This document shows, one piece after another, positions 1 through 8,015 of a DNA stretch of 64,000 nt. This DNA comes from Persicaria tinctoria. Taxonomy: Eukaryota > Streptophyta > Magnoliopsida > Caryophyllales > Polygonaceae. Under the pieces are notes generated by a model. The model ran no database searches. It was not told the origin of the DNA and was given only the letters and a program-made list of their open reading frames with translations. How positions within the stretch are numbered: position 1 is the stretch's first letter; every line of letters starts with the position of its first letter. A program made the translations under genes and the position numbers. The DNA lies in the NCBI GenBank assembly GCA_037127255.1, contig JBANSL010000010.1, forward strand, positions 31,927,120-31,991,119, in the 5' to 3' direction.

Positions 1-452
1 GTGCCGAACTGCCGACTGGAGGTTTCAAATTTGCAGTCCAAACCTAATCTCAGGTTAGTTACAATTTCAATTCAGTCGAAATCCCTTACCCCCATTTTCC
101 TATTGAGATTTCGTATCAAATTCATCCGTTGTTTGCTAGTTGCTACTTGGACTAGTTATCACTTCATCAAACCCTCGCCTGATTATTTAATTTCATAATT
201 TCATGATTCATATCTGTCTGGATCTGTGAATTGAGTGAAGTTCTTGGCCCTTTAGCTCATACAGTGCTGCATGTACCACACTACTTTCGACCACTGAATG
301 GGAATTTCCATCAGATTAATTTGAACAATTGCATCATGTCATTGTCATGTTCTTGATTGATACTCATTGATTGTAAATTTCTCCGAAGATAATTTATGCG
401 ATTGTGCATTAACTTCATGTATATAGTCCTGTTAAAGTTGACGGGTGTGCGA

Positions 453-994
453 GATTTTAGCTAGTGGTTGCAGCTAAACTCGCAGTCTCACATGAGTTGG
501 TCTTTGGCTGTTCTTGTGGCTATGTTATGATGTTCTCTCGATGCTTCTTGAGGTGTTTTACATGGCTGTATATGTGATAGATATTGATTGGTGACAATAT
601 GAACCCAAGTGTCCTAAGATGCTTACAAGCACTAAAGTTCGAAAACCTAAATTGAAGCTTATGGCGGTACTTTATAATTAACAACATTGACTGTAAAATG
701 CTTGGAGTTTAGTTGCGATTGGACATTACCTTTGTTTAGTCTTGTTAGATTAAGCTAGTTGTTGCAACTAAACATATTGTGGTCTGCTCTCACATGAGCT
801 GGTAATTTAGCTGTTCTTATTGCTTCTTGAGGTGTTGTTACAGGGCTGTGAAGACGATGGATAGTAAAAATGTCTCACCTACCATAAAAATGAATAATTG
901 GACTGTGACAATATGAACCCAAGTGTCCCGTATCATGTTTACAAGCACTAACGTTGGAAACTTTAATTGAAACTGATGGTGGTACTTCATAAGT
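453..994. repeat. Diverged tandem duplication upstream of the RWP-RK-like gene
   Basis: Two imperfect copies of a roughly 230-240 bp segment lie in direct order at about 453-679 and 749-994. Both carry, in the same order, GTTGCA-CTAAAC, CTCACATGAG, CTTCTTGAGGTGTT, ATATGAACCCAAGTGTCC and TACAAGCACTAA. The copies differ by many substitutions and small indels, so the duplication is old. The stretch 1-1126 has no credible coding exon. CAGGTTAGT near 52 resembles a splice donor, so part of it may be a 5' leader and intron of the downstream gene, but I cannot prove this. Confidence 0.7.
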
Positions 995-1126
995 CATGCA
1001 TTATGTGTGCCAATTAGTTTACCACTATATGCTGATGCCTCCCCCTTTTATTTGTGTGTTTTTGTTATCATGTTGTGCTGCCTTCTTGGCGTTAAGGGCT
1101 TTCACTGGAGAAGCTAAACCAGGAGA

Positions 1127-1894
1127 ATGAACTCTCAGCAAAATCAGAAGCTGAACTCAGAGCAGTCTCCTTCATTCGACGAAGTCTCTAAGCTCTTCTC
1201 TTTGCCCCTCTCTGAAGCTGCTGATATCCTTGGTGTTTCTGCAGTTGTTCTGAAGAAGATATGTGCTGATAATGGCCTTGAGAGATGGCCGCACCGCAGG
1301 TATCTGGCCGGGAAGAGCATCGAAGAAATCAAGGAAGCTGCAAGAGAGAGAACCAAAGGACTTGCAAGCTCCTCTGGTTCCCAAATCAAGGACAAGGCGT
1401 TACAATCTCCTCAGGAGATGTCCAAGTTGAATGCGCAACAACAGCCTGGAAGCAGGAGTGTCTTCACATTGCGGCCCCACCTGGATGCGTTTACTCCAAA
1501 CTTTGCTATTGAAACCTCATCCAACTTGGACGAATTCAAGTATGGATTCCCATCAGATGGATTATCAGCCTCCAGTAATAAATGGTGGGGTTGGGAAAGT
1601 GGCAGCCCTTCTGATCATGATAAATCTGAATCTGTTGACTCGCTTAAACTCGAATCCGAGAGTAGTATGAATGATGATGATGATATGAAAGCTGATCTCC
1701 CAGAGAAAGCCGAAGGTAAAATGAACGCACCTGAATCTGAAGGTGGTGCCCAAGAAATGGGTGCATTATCGGCTATTAGAAAACGAGCATTGGAAGAAGG
1801 ACAAGAAACTCTGAAGTTTGGATTCTGGAATGAATTTGAAGTTGAGAAGGTTGGCAAGAAAGAGAAGCTGCTGCTTGCTCGTATATTTGGCTGA
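1127..1894 (+). CDS. RWP-RK-like putative transcription factor, 255 aa
   Basis: A single uninterrupted 255-codon frame. Residues 19-70 resemble the RWP-RK DNA-binding motif: FSLPLSEAADILGVS, then LKKICADNGLERWP followed by HRR where the family usually has xRK. RWP-RK proteins are plant nuclear regulators (NLP and RKD groups) of nitrogen response or germ-cell identity. This one is much shorter than an NLP and shows no PB1 domain, so it is nearer RKD size, but the motif is variant. After about residue 75 the protein is Ser/Gln/Asp-rich, with an acidic stretch near residues 160-205 and a short basic C-terminus. The ATG at 1127 is chosen because a TAA lies in frame 12 bases upstream. It is the only host gene here without visible lesions. 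Function is inferred from the motif alone; other exons upstream are possible. Confidence 0.65.
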   Translation: MNSQQNQKLNSEQSPSFDEVSKLFSLPLSEAADILGVSAVVLKKICADNGLERWPHRRYLAGKSIEEIKEAARERTKGLASSSGSQIKDKALQSPQEMSKLNAQQQPGSRSVFTLRPHLDAFTPNFAIETSSNLDEFKYGFPSDGLSASSNKWWGWESGSPSDHDKSESVDSLKLESESSMNDDDDMKADLPEKAEGKMNAPESEGGAQEMGALSAIRKRALEEGQETLKFGFWNEFEVEKVGKKEKLLLARIFG

Positions 1895-2819
1895 AAATTT
1901 GTGGAAGATGGCGATGATGAATGCCTTATCCTCTTGGGCAATAGAGTAGGGTTTAGGATCAGAGGTTTTCAGTGTGCAATTAGGGATAAATTATCCTCAA
2001 TTGATAGCCAACAAGCCGGTTTTACTTGGTTCTGGTGGTTTACAACCTATTAAAACATTAATCTGTTGACTAATGCCCATGAATCCAATTCAGGTTTTGC
2101 TCTCGGTTCATGGATTTCTATGAGACTTGCAATTAAATTCAGGGAAACTCTAAAATGACATGTTTTGTAACCTAACGAGCTTCATGTGAGACACAAATCC
2201 AGTGCTTTTAATGATCTTTAATGAGTTTCTGTTGTTGCTTAATTGACCCTCTATCCAAATCAGGGCAATTCTGAACTATCTGAATTTGAACTTGAATACT
2301 TGATGTTGCTGCACAGTTGAAGTCTTTTTTTTTAATGGGTTGGTTGGCTCCGGACCTCCGGTGCACTTACTGTGTATTATACATTTTCTTTTCACTCAAA
2401 TCTAAGATATATGAAAATTTGGTCAGCAAAAGAAGTGGCAGCGTGCAGTGAATACTTAATAGCCTAAAACAGCCAAAAACATACGGTTAGCAGCTGCTCC
2501 TGTTACAAATACTTACCCGCCTGAGACAAACCGAGTCAAAGAACCTCTCTGCACTGTTTACAATCTTATACTGATGCATTTAAGAGGTGTTGTTGTGCTT
2601 CCAATCATCTCGGCAATCCACGGAATGAATTGATCCTCCAAATATTTTTTTAAAAAAATGATCGATGAAAGTTGTGCAACGCACAAATATCATAGGAAAT
2701 GATTCAACGAAAAACATTTCATCATTTCAGATAAAATAGTAATTTGCTGCAACAATGTCATAAGGTTAACCAAAATATCTATAATGCTACACACAACAAC
2801 AACAAAAAACACATATGAA
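1895..2819. other. 3' flank of the RWP-RK-like gene and intergenic DNA
   Basis: AT-rich, without a convincing reading frame. The first few hundred bases are probably 3' untranslated region. I see no clear mobile-element end or RNA gene before the hAT-A target duplication at 2820-2827. Confidence 0.5.
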
Positions 2820-3538
2820 GCTATGAACAGTGGTGGAGCCAGGATTTCGACTAGACCTGGGCAAATGCGGGCGCGGGCCGGGCTTGGGACGGGTTTTACC
2901 AGAGATTTTGTCCCGGTGTTGCGGGCGCGGGCCGGGCTAAGCCCGCTTAACGGGTTGGATGTCGTGTTCAAGCCCGTCCGGAATTGCGGTCGCGGGCTAC
3001 CCGCGGGTACCCGCGATAATTTATATATACGTAGTGGAAATCTGGAATATATACACTAATATATTTATGTGTTTGCATGTATACACGTAGAGTAATATAT
3101 ATGTGCATATATACACTGTTTTTTTTTCGGTTAATGCATATAATCCATATATACTCTATAATATATACACTGTCTGTGTATAGTACTATTCTCTCTCTCC
3201 CTCTCTCTCTATATATAGGGTGAGGTTAAAGTGAAAAAGGGGCTTAAGATGAAAAATTTGGTTAAAGTGAAAATGGACTAAACATACGCGCGCCCCCAGT
3301 TTAATCCCTCTCTCTTCATCTATCAGCAAATTTGCAGTCGGAAAATATTGAAATTGTCGGAAAGACTCCTCCGAAAAATTCAATGAACCGAAAGGCTTCC
3401 AGAGCGCCGGGTTGGTGATGGCGTCACCGGAATCGTCAGAAGCAGCCTTGCCGAGATCATCCAGCTTTCCGACACCCCGACGACCTGTTTGCGGTCTCAA
3501 TTGCAGCGATCTGTGAAACTATCCGAGTCTCAGATCTG

Positions 3539-3895
3539 TTGAAATTGTCAGAAACGCTCTCAAGTGCAGCGATCTGTGCAACTATTGAGTCTCATATCGC
3601 CGCTGCCCCCCAATTTGGCGCCGGGGAGACCACGGAGCACTTGTTCTTCCGGTGTCCGGCGGCGAGGGCACTGTGGTACGACTTCTGGGAGATGCGGACC
3701 GACGGGAAGACGACGGTGGGCTGGACAACGTCGAATTGGGTGCAGACGTCGCTGTTTCCGAACCGATTTGTGGCGTTCGATCTACAGGAGGCACTGTACT
3801 GTGCCATCGCCGATCTCTTTTGGTACTGTAGCAACACAGGAGGAGGAAGAAGATGCTTAAATTACAAAAAACACCCCATACTTTCATTTCTATAA
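3539..3895 (+). pseudogene. Fragment resembling a LINE zf-RVT (zinc-binding reverse transcriptase) region
   Basis: The frame contains ETTEHLFFRCPAARALWYDF, close in form to the zf-RVT module of plant L1 polyproteins (normally C..C....ET..H.F..C..A..W). The first Cys pair is missing or has been cut off. GC content is well above the surroundings, so the segment looks captured. Just upstream, a stretch at about 3350-3530 is partly repeated at 3540-3590 (GAAATTGTC and CAGCGATCTGTG occur twice, about 190 and 63 bp apart). A host gene with a related domain is an alternative source. No complete protein is expected. Confidence 0.45.
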
Positions 3896-4071
3896 TTATT
3901 GCCCTATTTTAATTGTAAAAATTACAAATTTTATGCCCTAATTTTTATCGGGTTTAAATTCTATAAGATGCATCTTCAATATTCTAAAGTGCATAAATAA
4001 TAAATCAACTATTTAGATTGTTTGAATGATTTAGGTTGAGATTGAAAACCTAGGGTTTGATTTAGGAGCGG

Positions 4072-4706
4072 AATTTGGGGCTTTTTGCCAAAAGCCAAAT
4101 TGATTGAAATTGATGATATTGTTGTGTTGTTGGGTTGATTTTGAGCTAATTTCATGTTCATATCATTGTCAAATTGTTTATAGATCATTAGCTAATTGGA
4201 TTTTAGAATTTTATATTGCGATATGTTTTATAATTTGGGGTTTTTTGCCAAAAGCCAAATTGATTGAAATTGATGATATGGTTGTATTGTTGGGTTGATT
4301 TTGAGCTAATTTCATGTTCATACCATTGTCAAATTGTTTATGGATCATGAGCTAATTGAATTTTAGAATTTTATATTGCGATATATTTTAGAATTTGAGG
4401 CTTTTGCCAAAAGCAAAATTGACTGAAATTGTTGATATGGTTGTGTTGTTGGGTTGATTTGGAGCTAGTTTCATGTTCATAGCATTGTCAAATTGTTTAT
4501 GGATCATGATCTAATTGGATTTTAGAATTTTATTGCGATATATTTTAGAATTTTGGGTTATTTTTGCCAACATCCAAATTGATTGAAATTGATGATATGG
4601 TTGTGATGTTGGGTTGATTTGGAGCTAATTTCAGGTTCATAGCATTGCCAAATTGGTTATGAATCATGAGCTAATTGGATTTTAGAATTTTATTGCGATA
4701 TGCTTT
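4072..4706. repeat. Four-copy ~160-bp tandem repeat in MULE-A
   Basis: Units begin near 4072, 4232, 4392 and 4550. Each starts with AATTTGGGG or a variant and contains TTTTTGCCAAAAGCCAAATTG, then GGGTTGATTTTGAGC, then TTTTAGAATTTTAT. Later units drift more. No long reading frame is conserved across them. Confidence 0.85.
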
Positions 4707-4749
4707 AGGTCGATTAGGTTCTTCTATTTTAACATGAAAATCATAATTT

Positions 4750-4820
4750 AGCCTATTAGCTCAATTGGTAGAGCAATGTGCGTTTGCACAAAGATGTGGG
4801 TTCAAATCCCACATAGGTTA
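4750..4820 (+). other. tRNA-like module 1 in MULE-A
   Basis: The 5' AGCCTAT pairs with ATAGGTT at the 3' end (one G-T pair). Then come a 4-bp D-arm (GCTC...GAGC, loop AATTGGTA), a TGTGC/GCACA hairpin in the anticodon position with only a 4-nt loop, and a T-arm GTGGG-TTCAAAT-CCCAC. TAGCTCAATTGG fits an RNA polymerase III A box and GGTTCAAATCC a B box. The anticodon loop is wrong for a working tRNA, so it is called tRNA-like. It sits directly at the left border of a minisatellite, with an inverted partner at 5395-5468. Confidence 0.7.
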
Positions 4821-4859
4821 CATAATAGATAAGAGCGCAACAATCGCAAATTGTTAATC

Positions 4860-5345
4860 ATGCACATTATAATCTTAGTTATGCACAATTGTATACTACT
4901 TTTGCACAATCCTATCTTACTTTTGCACAATTGTATTATTAGATATGCACAACATAATGTTACATTTGCAAAACATAGTGTTATATTTGCACAACTTAAA
5001 GTTATATTTTGGACAATATAATGTTATATTCGCACAACATAATATTATATGTGCACAACGTAACATTATATTATTAGATATGCACAACATAATGTTACAT
5101 TTGCAAAACATAGTGTTATATTTGCACACCTTAAAGTTATATTTGCACAATGTAATGTTATATTCGCACAACATAATATTATATGTGCACAACGTAACAT
5201 TATATTATTAGATATGCACAATATAATGTTACATTTGCAAAACATAGTGTTATATTTGCACAACTTAAAGTTATATTTGCACAATATAATGTTATATATG
5301 CATTATATCATCTTATTTGTGCACATTATCATTTTATTATTGCAC
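4860..5345. repeat. AT-rich minisatellite with TTTGCACAA core, ~135-bp higher-order unit
   Basis: A basic motif of about 17-20 bp (TTATATTTGCACAACATAAT and variants) recurs more than twenty times. A larger unit of about 135 bp, marked by TATTAGATATGCACAA, repeats near 4937, 5072 and 5207, giving nearly three higher-order copies. Open frames read through it in several phases only because the repeat lacks stops, and I do not treat them as genes. tRNA-like modules in opposite orientation border both sides. Confidence 0.85.
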
Positions 5346-5394
5346 TTCATAATCTTATTCATGAACGGGAACACAAAAAAAAGCAACCATAAAT

Positions 5395-5468
5395 AGCTTA
5401 TGCGGGATTTTGAACTCGAACCTTTGTGCATGGGCACATCACTATACCATTTTTTGAGCTAATAGGCT
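5395..5468 (-). other. tRNA-like module 2 in MULE-A (inverted copy)
   Basis: Read on the minus strand it starts AGCCTATTAGCTC like module 1 and ends GCATAAGCT. It keeps the TGTGC-N4-GCACA hairpin, although the loop is CCAT instead of GTTT. The D loop is enlarged (AAAAAATGGTATAG) and the T-arm is weaker (GTTCAAAATCCC). It is more decayed than module 1 and in reverse orientation across the minisatellite. Confidence 0.6.
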
Positions 5469-7202
5469 TTTAATGACACATGTTGCATTAAAGTACAAAA
5501 CTGTCATAAAATAGCGGTCCATAAAGAAAAGTTTTGGTATGACACATTATAAAAATGCACATTTATTAATAATAACATTTATTGTATTATTTGTTCACTT
5601 TATATTTTGTAATCTCATCTTTTTCCCTTTTTAAAATAAAGACAAAAACTGTAATGTAACATTCTTGTTGTATTTTTTTTAATATTATAGTTGCACCTAA
5701 CAATATTATTTCAAATAAAAATTACGGGCTAAAATCTGTAATTTTTATAATTGAAATAAGGGCAATATTCGTATGAATGGAAAGTTTGGGGGGGGGGGCG
5801 TGTGAAATTTACCCCATAATTAGGGTCATTTAACCATTTTCCCATTTACTCATAAAATTAGGCCCATTTACACCAAAATTAGGCCCATTTATTAATTACT
5901 CATTTAATTAGGCCCATTTACTTTTAAATTAGGCCCATTTACATCCAAATTAGACTATTTTTACTTTAAGAAGGATTTTCATCTTAAGCTCCATTTTCAT
6001 TTGAACCTTTACCTATATATATACACTATTCTACTTTTTTTTATGTATACATATTTATATGTGTATAGTAATATATGTATACATACTGTTTTTTTTGAAG
6101 TGGTACACTGTTTTTTTTATACACTATTCTATATATATTTGTATGCACAATAATATATGTATATATACACTATAATATATATTTTTATAATTTTAATATA
6201 AAAAAATAGCGGGTACCTGTTACGGGCCTAGCGGCCCGCAACAAATAGATTGTCCTACCCAATCCCGTACCCGTTGCGGACACGGGCCGGGCTTAGCGGC
6301 CCGCATGGGCTTTTCCCTCTACCCAAGCCTGTCCAACTACGCGGGCGGGCGGGAGGGGCCGGGCGGGCCGGCCCGCGTTTGCCCAGATCTAATTTCGACT
6401 AGGGGGGTGCTAAAAAAATTTCACAAAATATTTTTTTTGGTGTATACTTGATAAGAAGATTTTGTAAAAAAATTAATATTGAAAAAACACTAAAATTGTT
6501 ATTTTTAATGATTTTTTTTGTATTTAAATAGTTGAGAGTAACCAAAAAAATAGAAGATAAACAAAAAAAATATAGATAAAAATGATGAAAAATTATTTAT
6601 AATCCAATATTGAAAGAAATGGTTTAATATATAATTTAAACATAAATATGACATTTTTTTAATGAAATGGTTGATAGAAACAAAAAATATAAAGAGAAAC
6701 TAAGAAGAATTAATGATGGAGTAAAATAAATAAAAAGTGAAGGAAGTGGGATTTGAACCCTAACACCTTTTGATTCTCCTTAATTTCACCCTTTCTTCCC
6801 TTAGACCATCCGCAACCATAAGGTTACTTCTTATCCAAATTTTTTCATCTCTCCCTATAATATTTTGACACCTCATTTATTTTTTCCTTTAAATAATTTT
6901 TTACTTTATCAACCTCTTTCTTTAAGGTTTTCATATTTTTACTCCATAACCATTAGTTTACCTTATTCTTCTCTTTTTCCCATTTATTTATACTCACTAT
7001 ATGATTTCCACCAATCATAATATTACGTTTCGGCTATATACACCGCAAATCCCCACGTCCTTAAGGACGTGCAAGTGGGGTGAGAGTCACCCGAACCCGG
7101 ACGTGTAGCACGTCTAGTAAAGACGAAGAGGACGTGCCTCTTCGTCTTCGTCTTCATTCACCAGAGAAATCGAGAGAGAGAGAGAGCGATCGCCGGAGCT
7201 TG

Positions 7203-7205
<3 letters not shown>

Positions 7206-7264
<59 letters not shown>
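7206..7264. repeat. (GA)n microsatellite
   Basis: An almost pure GA run of about 59 bp, followed by a further short GA run near 7276-7292 and a G-rich GGTGGC region to about 7430. It lies in the 5' leader of MULE-OTU. Frames through it on either strand encode Arg/Glu or Ser/Leu repeats and are not credited as genes. Confidence 0.95.
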
Positions 7265-7271
<7 letters not shown>

Positions 7272-7693
7272 CAGAAAGAGAGAGAGAGAGAGCTCGATCG
7301 AGGCGGCGGTGGCGGCCATGGAGGCAGATCTGCTGGCGGCGACGGAGGTTGGTGGTGGTGCGACGGCGATGGAGGTGGAGGGTGGTGGAGCATCGGGGGA
7401 GGCGGTGGCGGTGGAGCCGGTGGCTGAGGAGACGAAAACGTTAATATGATATGGTTGCTCGATAACGAAAACGTGAAACCATCCATAATGGATCCTTTTG
7501 TGTATGTTGTTTATAGTGTTTTCTAGGATATTTTGGTTATGAACTTCCCTCAGGATTTGTGAAGGAGCATGGAAACAGCTTGTCGAAGTAGATCGACATC
7601 ATGAACGAAAACGTTAATATGATATGGTTACGAGTCATATTGATCATAATGGATCCTTTTAGGGTTTGGGTAGGGTTTTAGGGTTTAGCTAGG

Positions 7694-7759
7694 GTTTAGG
7701 AAACAACACGTGGTCAAGGACGTGCAAGCACGTCCTTGACCACGTGCTGTTTCCTAAAC
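7694..7759. repeat. Long near-perfect hairpin in MULE-OTU
   Basis: CACGTGGTCAAGGACGTGC (from 7707), a 2-base AA spacer, then GCACGTCCTTGACCACGTG form a 19-bp perfect stem. It extends outward through TTTAGGAAACA and TGTTTCCTAAA with one mismatch, so about 64 of 66 bases can pair. It lies about 300 bp upstream of the transposase frame. Confidence 0.85.
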
Positions 7760-8015
7760 CATAAACCCTAACCTAGCCAAACCCTAGAACCCTAGCCAAA
7801 CCCTAAACCCCAGCACGTCCTTAAGGACGTGCTAGGGTTCTGCTTACAATTAACGCAACAGTGCCTATTTGAAGCGAAAGAGGACATCTTGATTTCGCAC
7901 TCCAAAACAAAGTCCGACTTGTTTCGATATATTCTTTCACCGTTAGAATCGTTATGGTCGACCCGCAAAGCAATCCTCGTCTCCAAGTATCCTAGGTACG
8001 GATTGATTTCCTAGA

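Larger units (their letters stand above)
3218..6013. mobile_element. MULE-A: Mutator-like element carrying foreign sequence
   Basis: Left end GGGTGAGGTTAAAGTG and right end (inverted) GGTAAAGGTTCAAATG continue into a shared GCTTAAGATGAAAA about 20-30 bp inside both ends. The 8-bp flank TATATATA occurs at 3210-3217 and 6014-6021. Because the site is a TA repeat, the exact boundary could shift by 2-4 bp. The interior has no Mutator transposase. It holds a fragment resembling a reverse-transcriptase zinc-binding region, a four-copy 160-bp tandem repeat, two inverted tRNA-like modules and an AT-rich minisatellite, which fits a non-autonomous Pack-MULE. Confidence 0.72.
2852..6391. mobile_element. 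hAT-B: GC-ended hAT element, 8-bp TSD
   Basis: Ends read TAGACCTGGGCAAA (left) and TTTGCCCAGATCTA (right), inverted with one mismatch, and continue into GC-rich CGGGC arrays on both sides (2865-3015 and 6210-6385). The flanking 8-bp duplication ATTTCGAC sits at 2844-2851 and 6392-6399. It inserted 24 bp inside the left end of hAT-A. Between the GC ends and MULE-A are AT-rich TATACACTRT repeats. No transposase is present, so it is non-autonomous and serves as host for MULE-A. Confidence 0.88.
7054..7832. promoter_or_regulatory. Left subterminal palindromes of MULE-OTU
   Basis: CACGTCCTTAAGGACGTG occurs at 7054-7071, and a 20-base form with outer G and C at 7813-7832. The same 20-mer recurs at 11032-11051 and 11110-11129 near the other end, with a half copy near 11065-11077. 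Repeats of this kind near transposon ends often bind transposase. Here that role is inferred from position and symmetry only. Confidence 0.55.

Noticed and set aside
4860..5345. Regular short repeats that might suggest a CRISPR-like array
   Set aside because: No unique spacers of constant size, eukaryotic context, and the units merge into each other; it is a minisatellite.
4917..5396. Long open frames with regular YN-x-LC-type peptides on both strands
   Set aside because: They arise from the TTTGCACAA minisatellite, which lacks stops in several phases; no start context or domain.
5787..5800. G run of ten or more bases
   Set aside because: Simple homopolymer; no further quadruplex-type runs nearby.
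7080..7486. Arg/Glu-rich and Ser/Pro-rich frames
   Set aside because: Products of the GA microsatellite and GGTGGC-rich leader of MULE-OTU.
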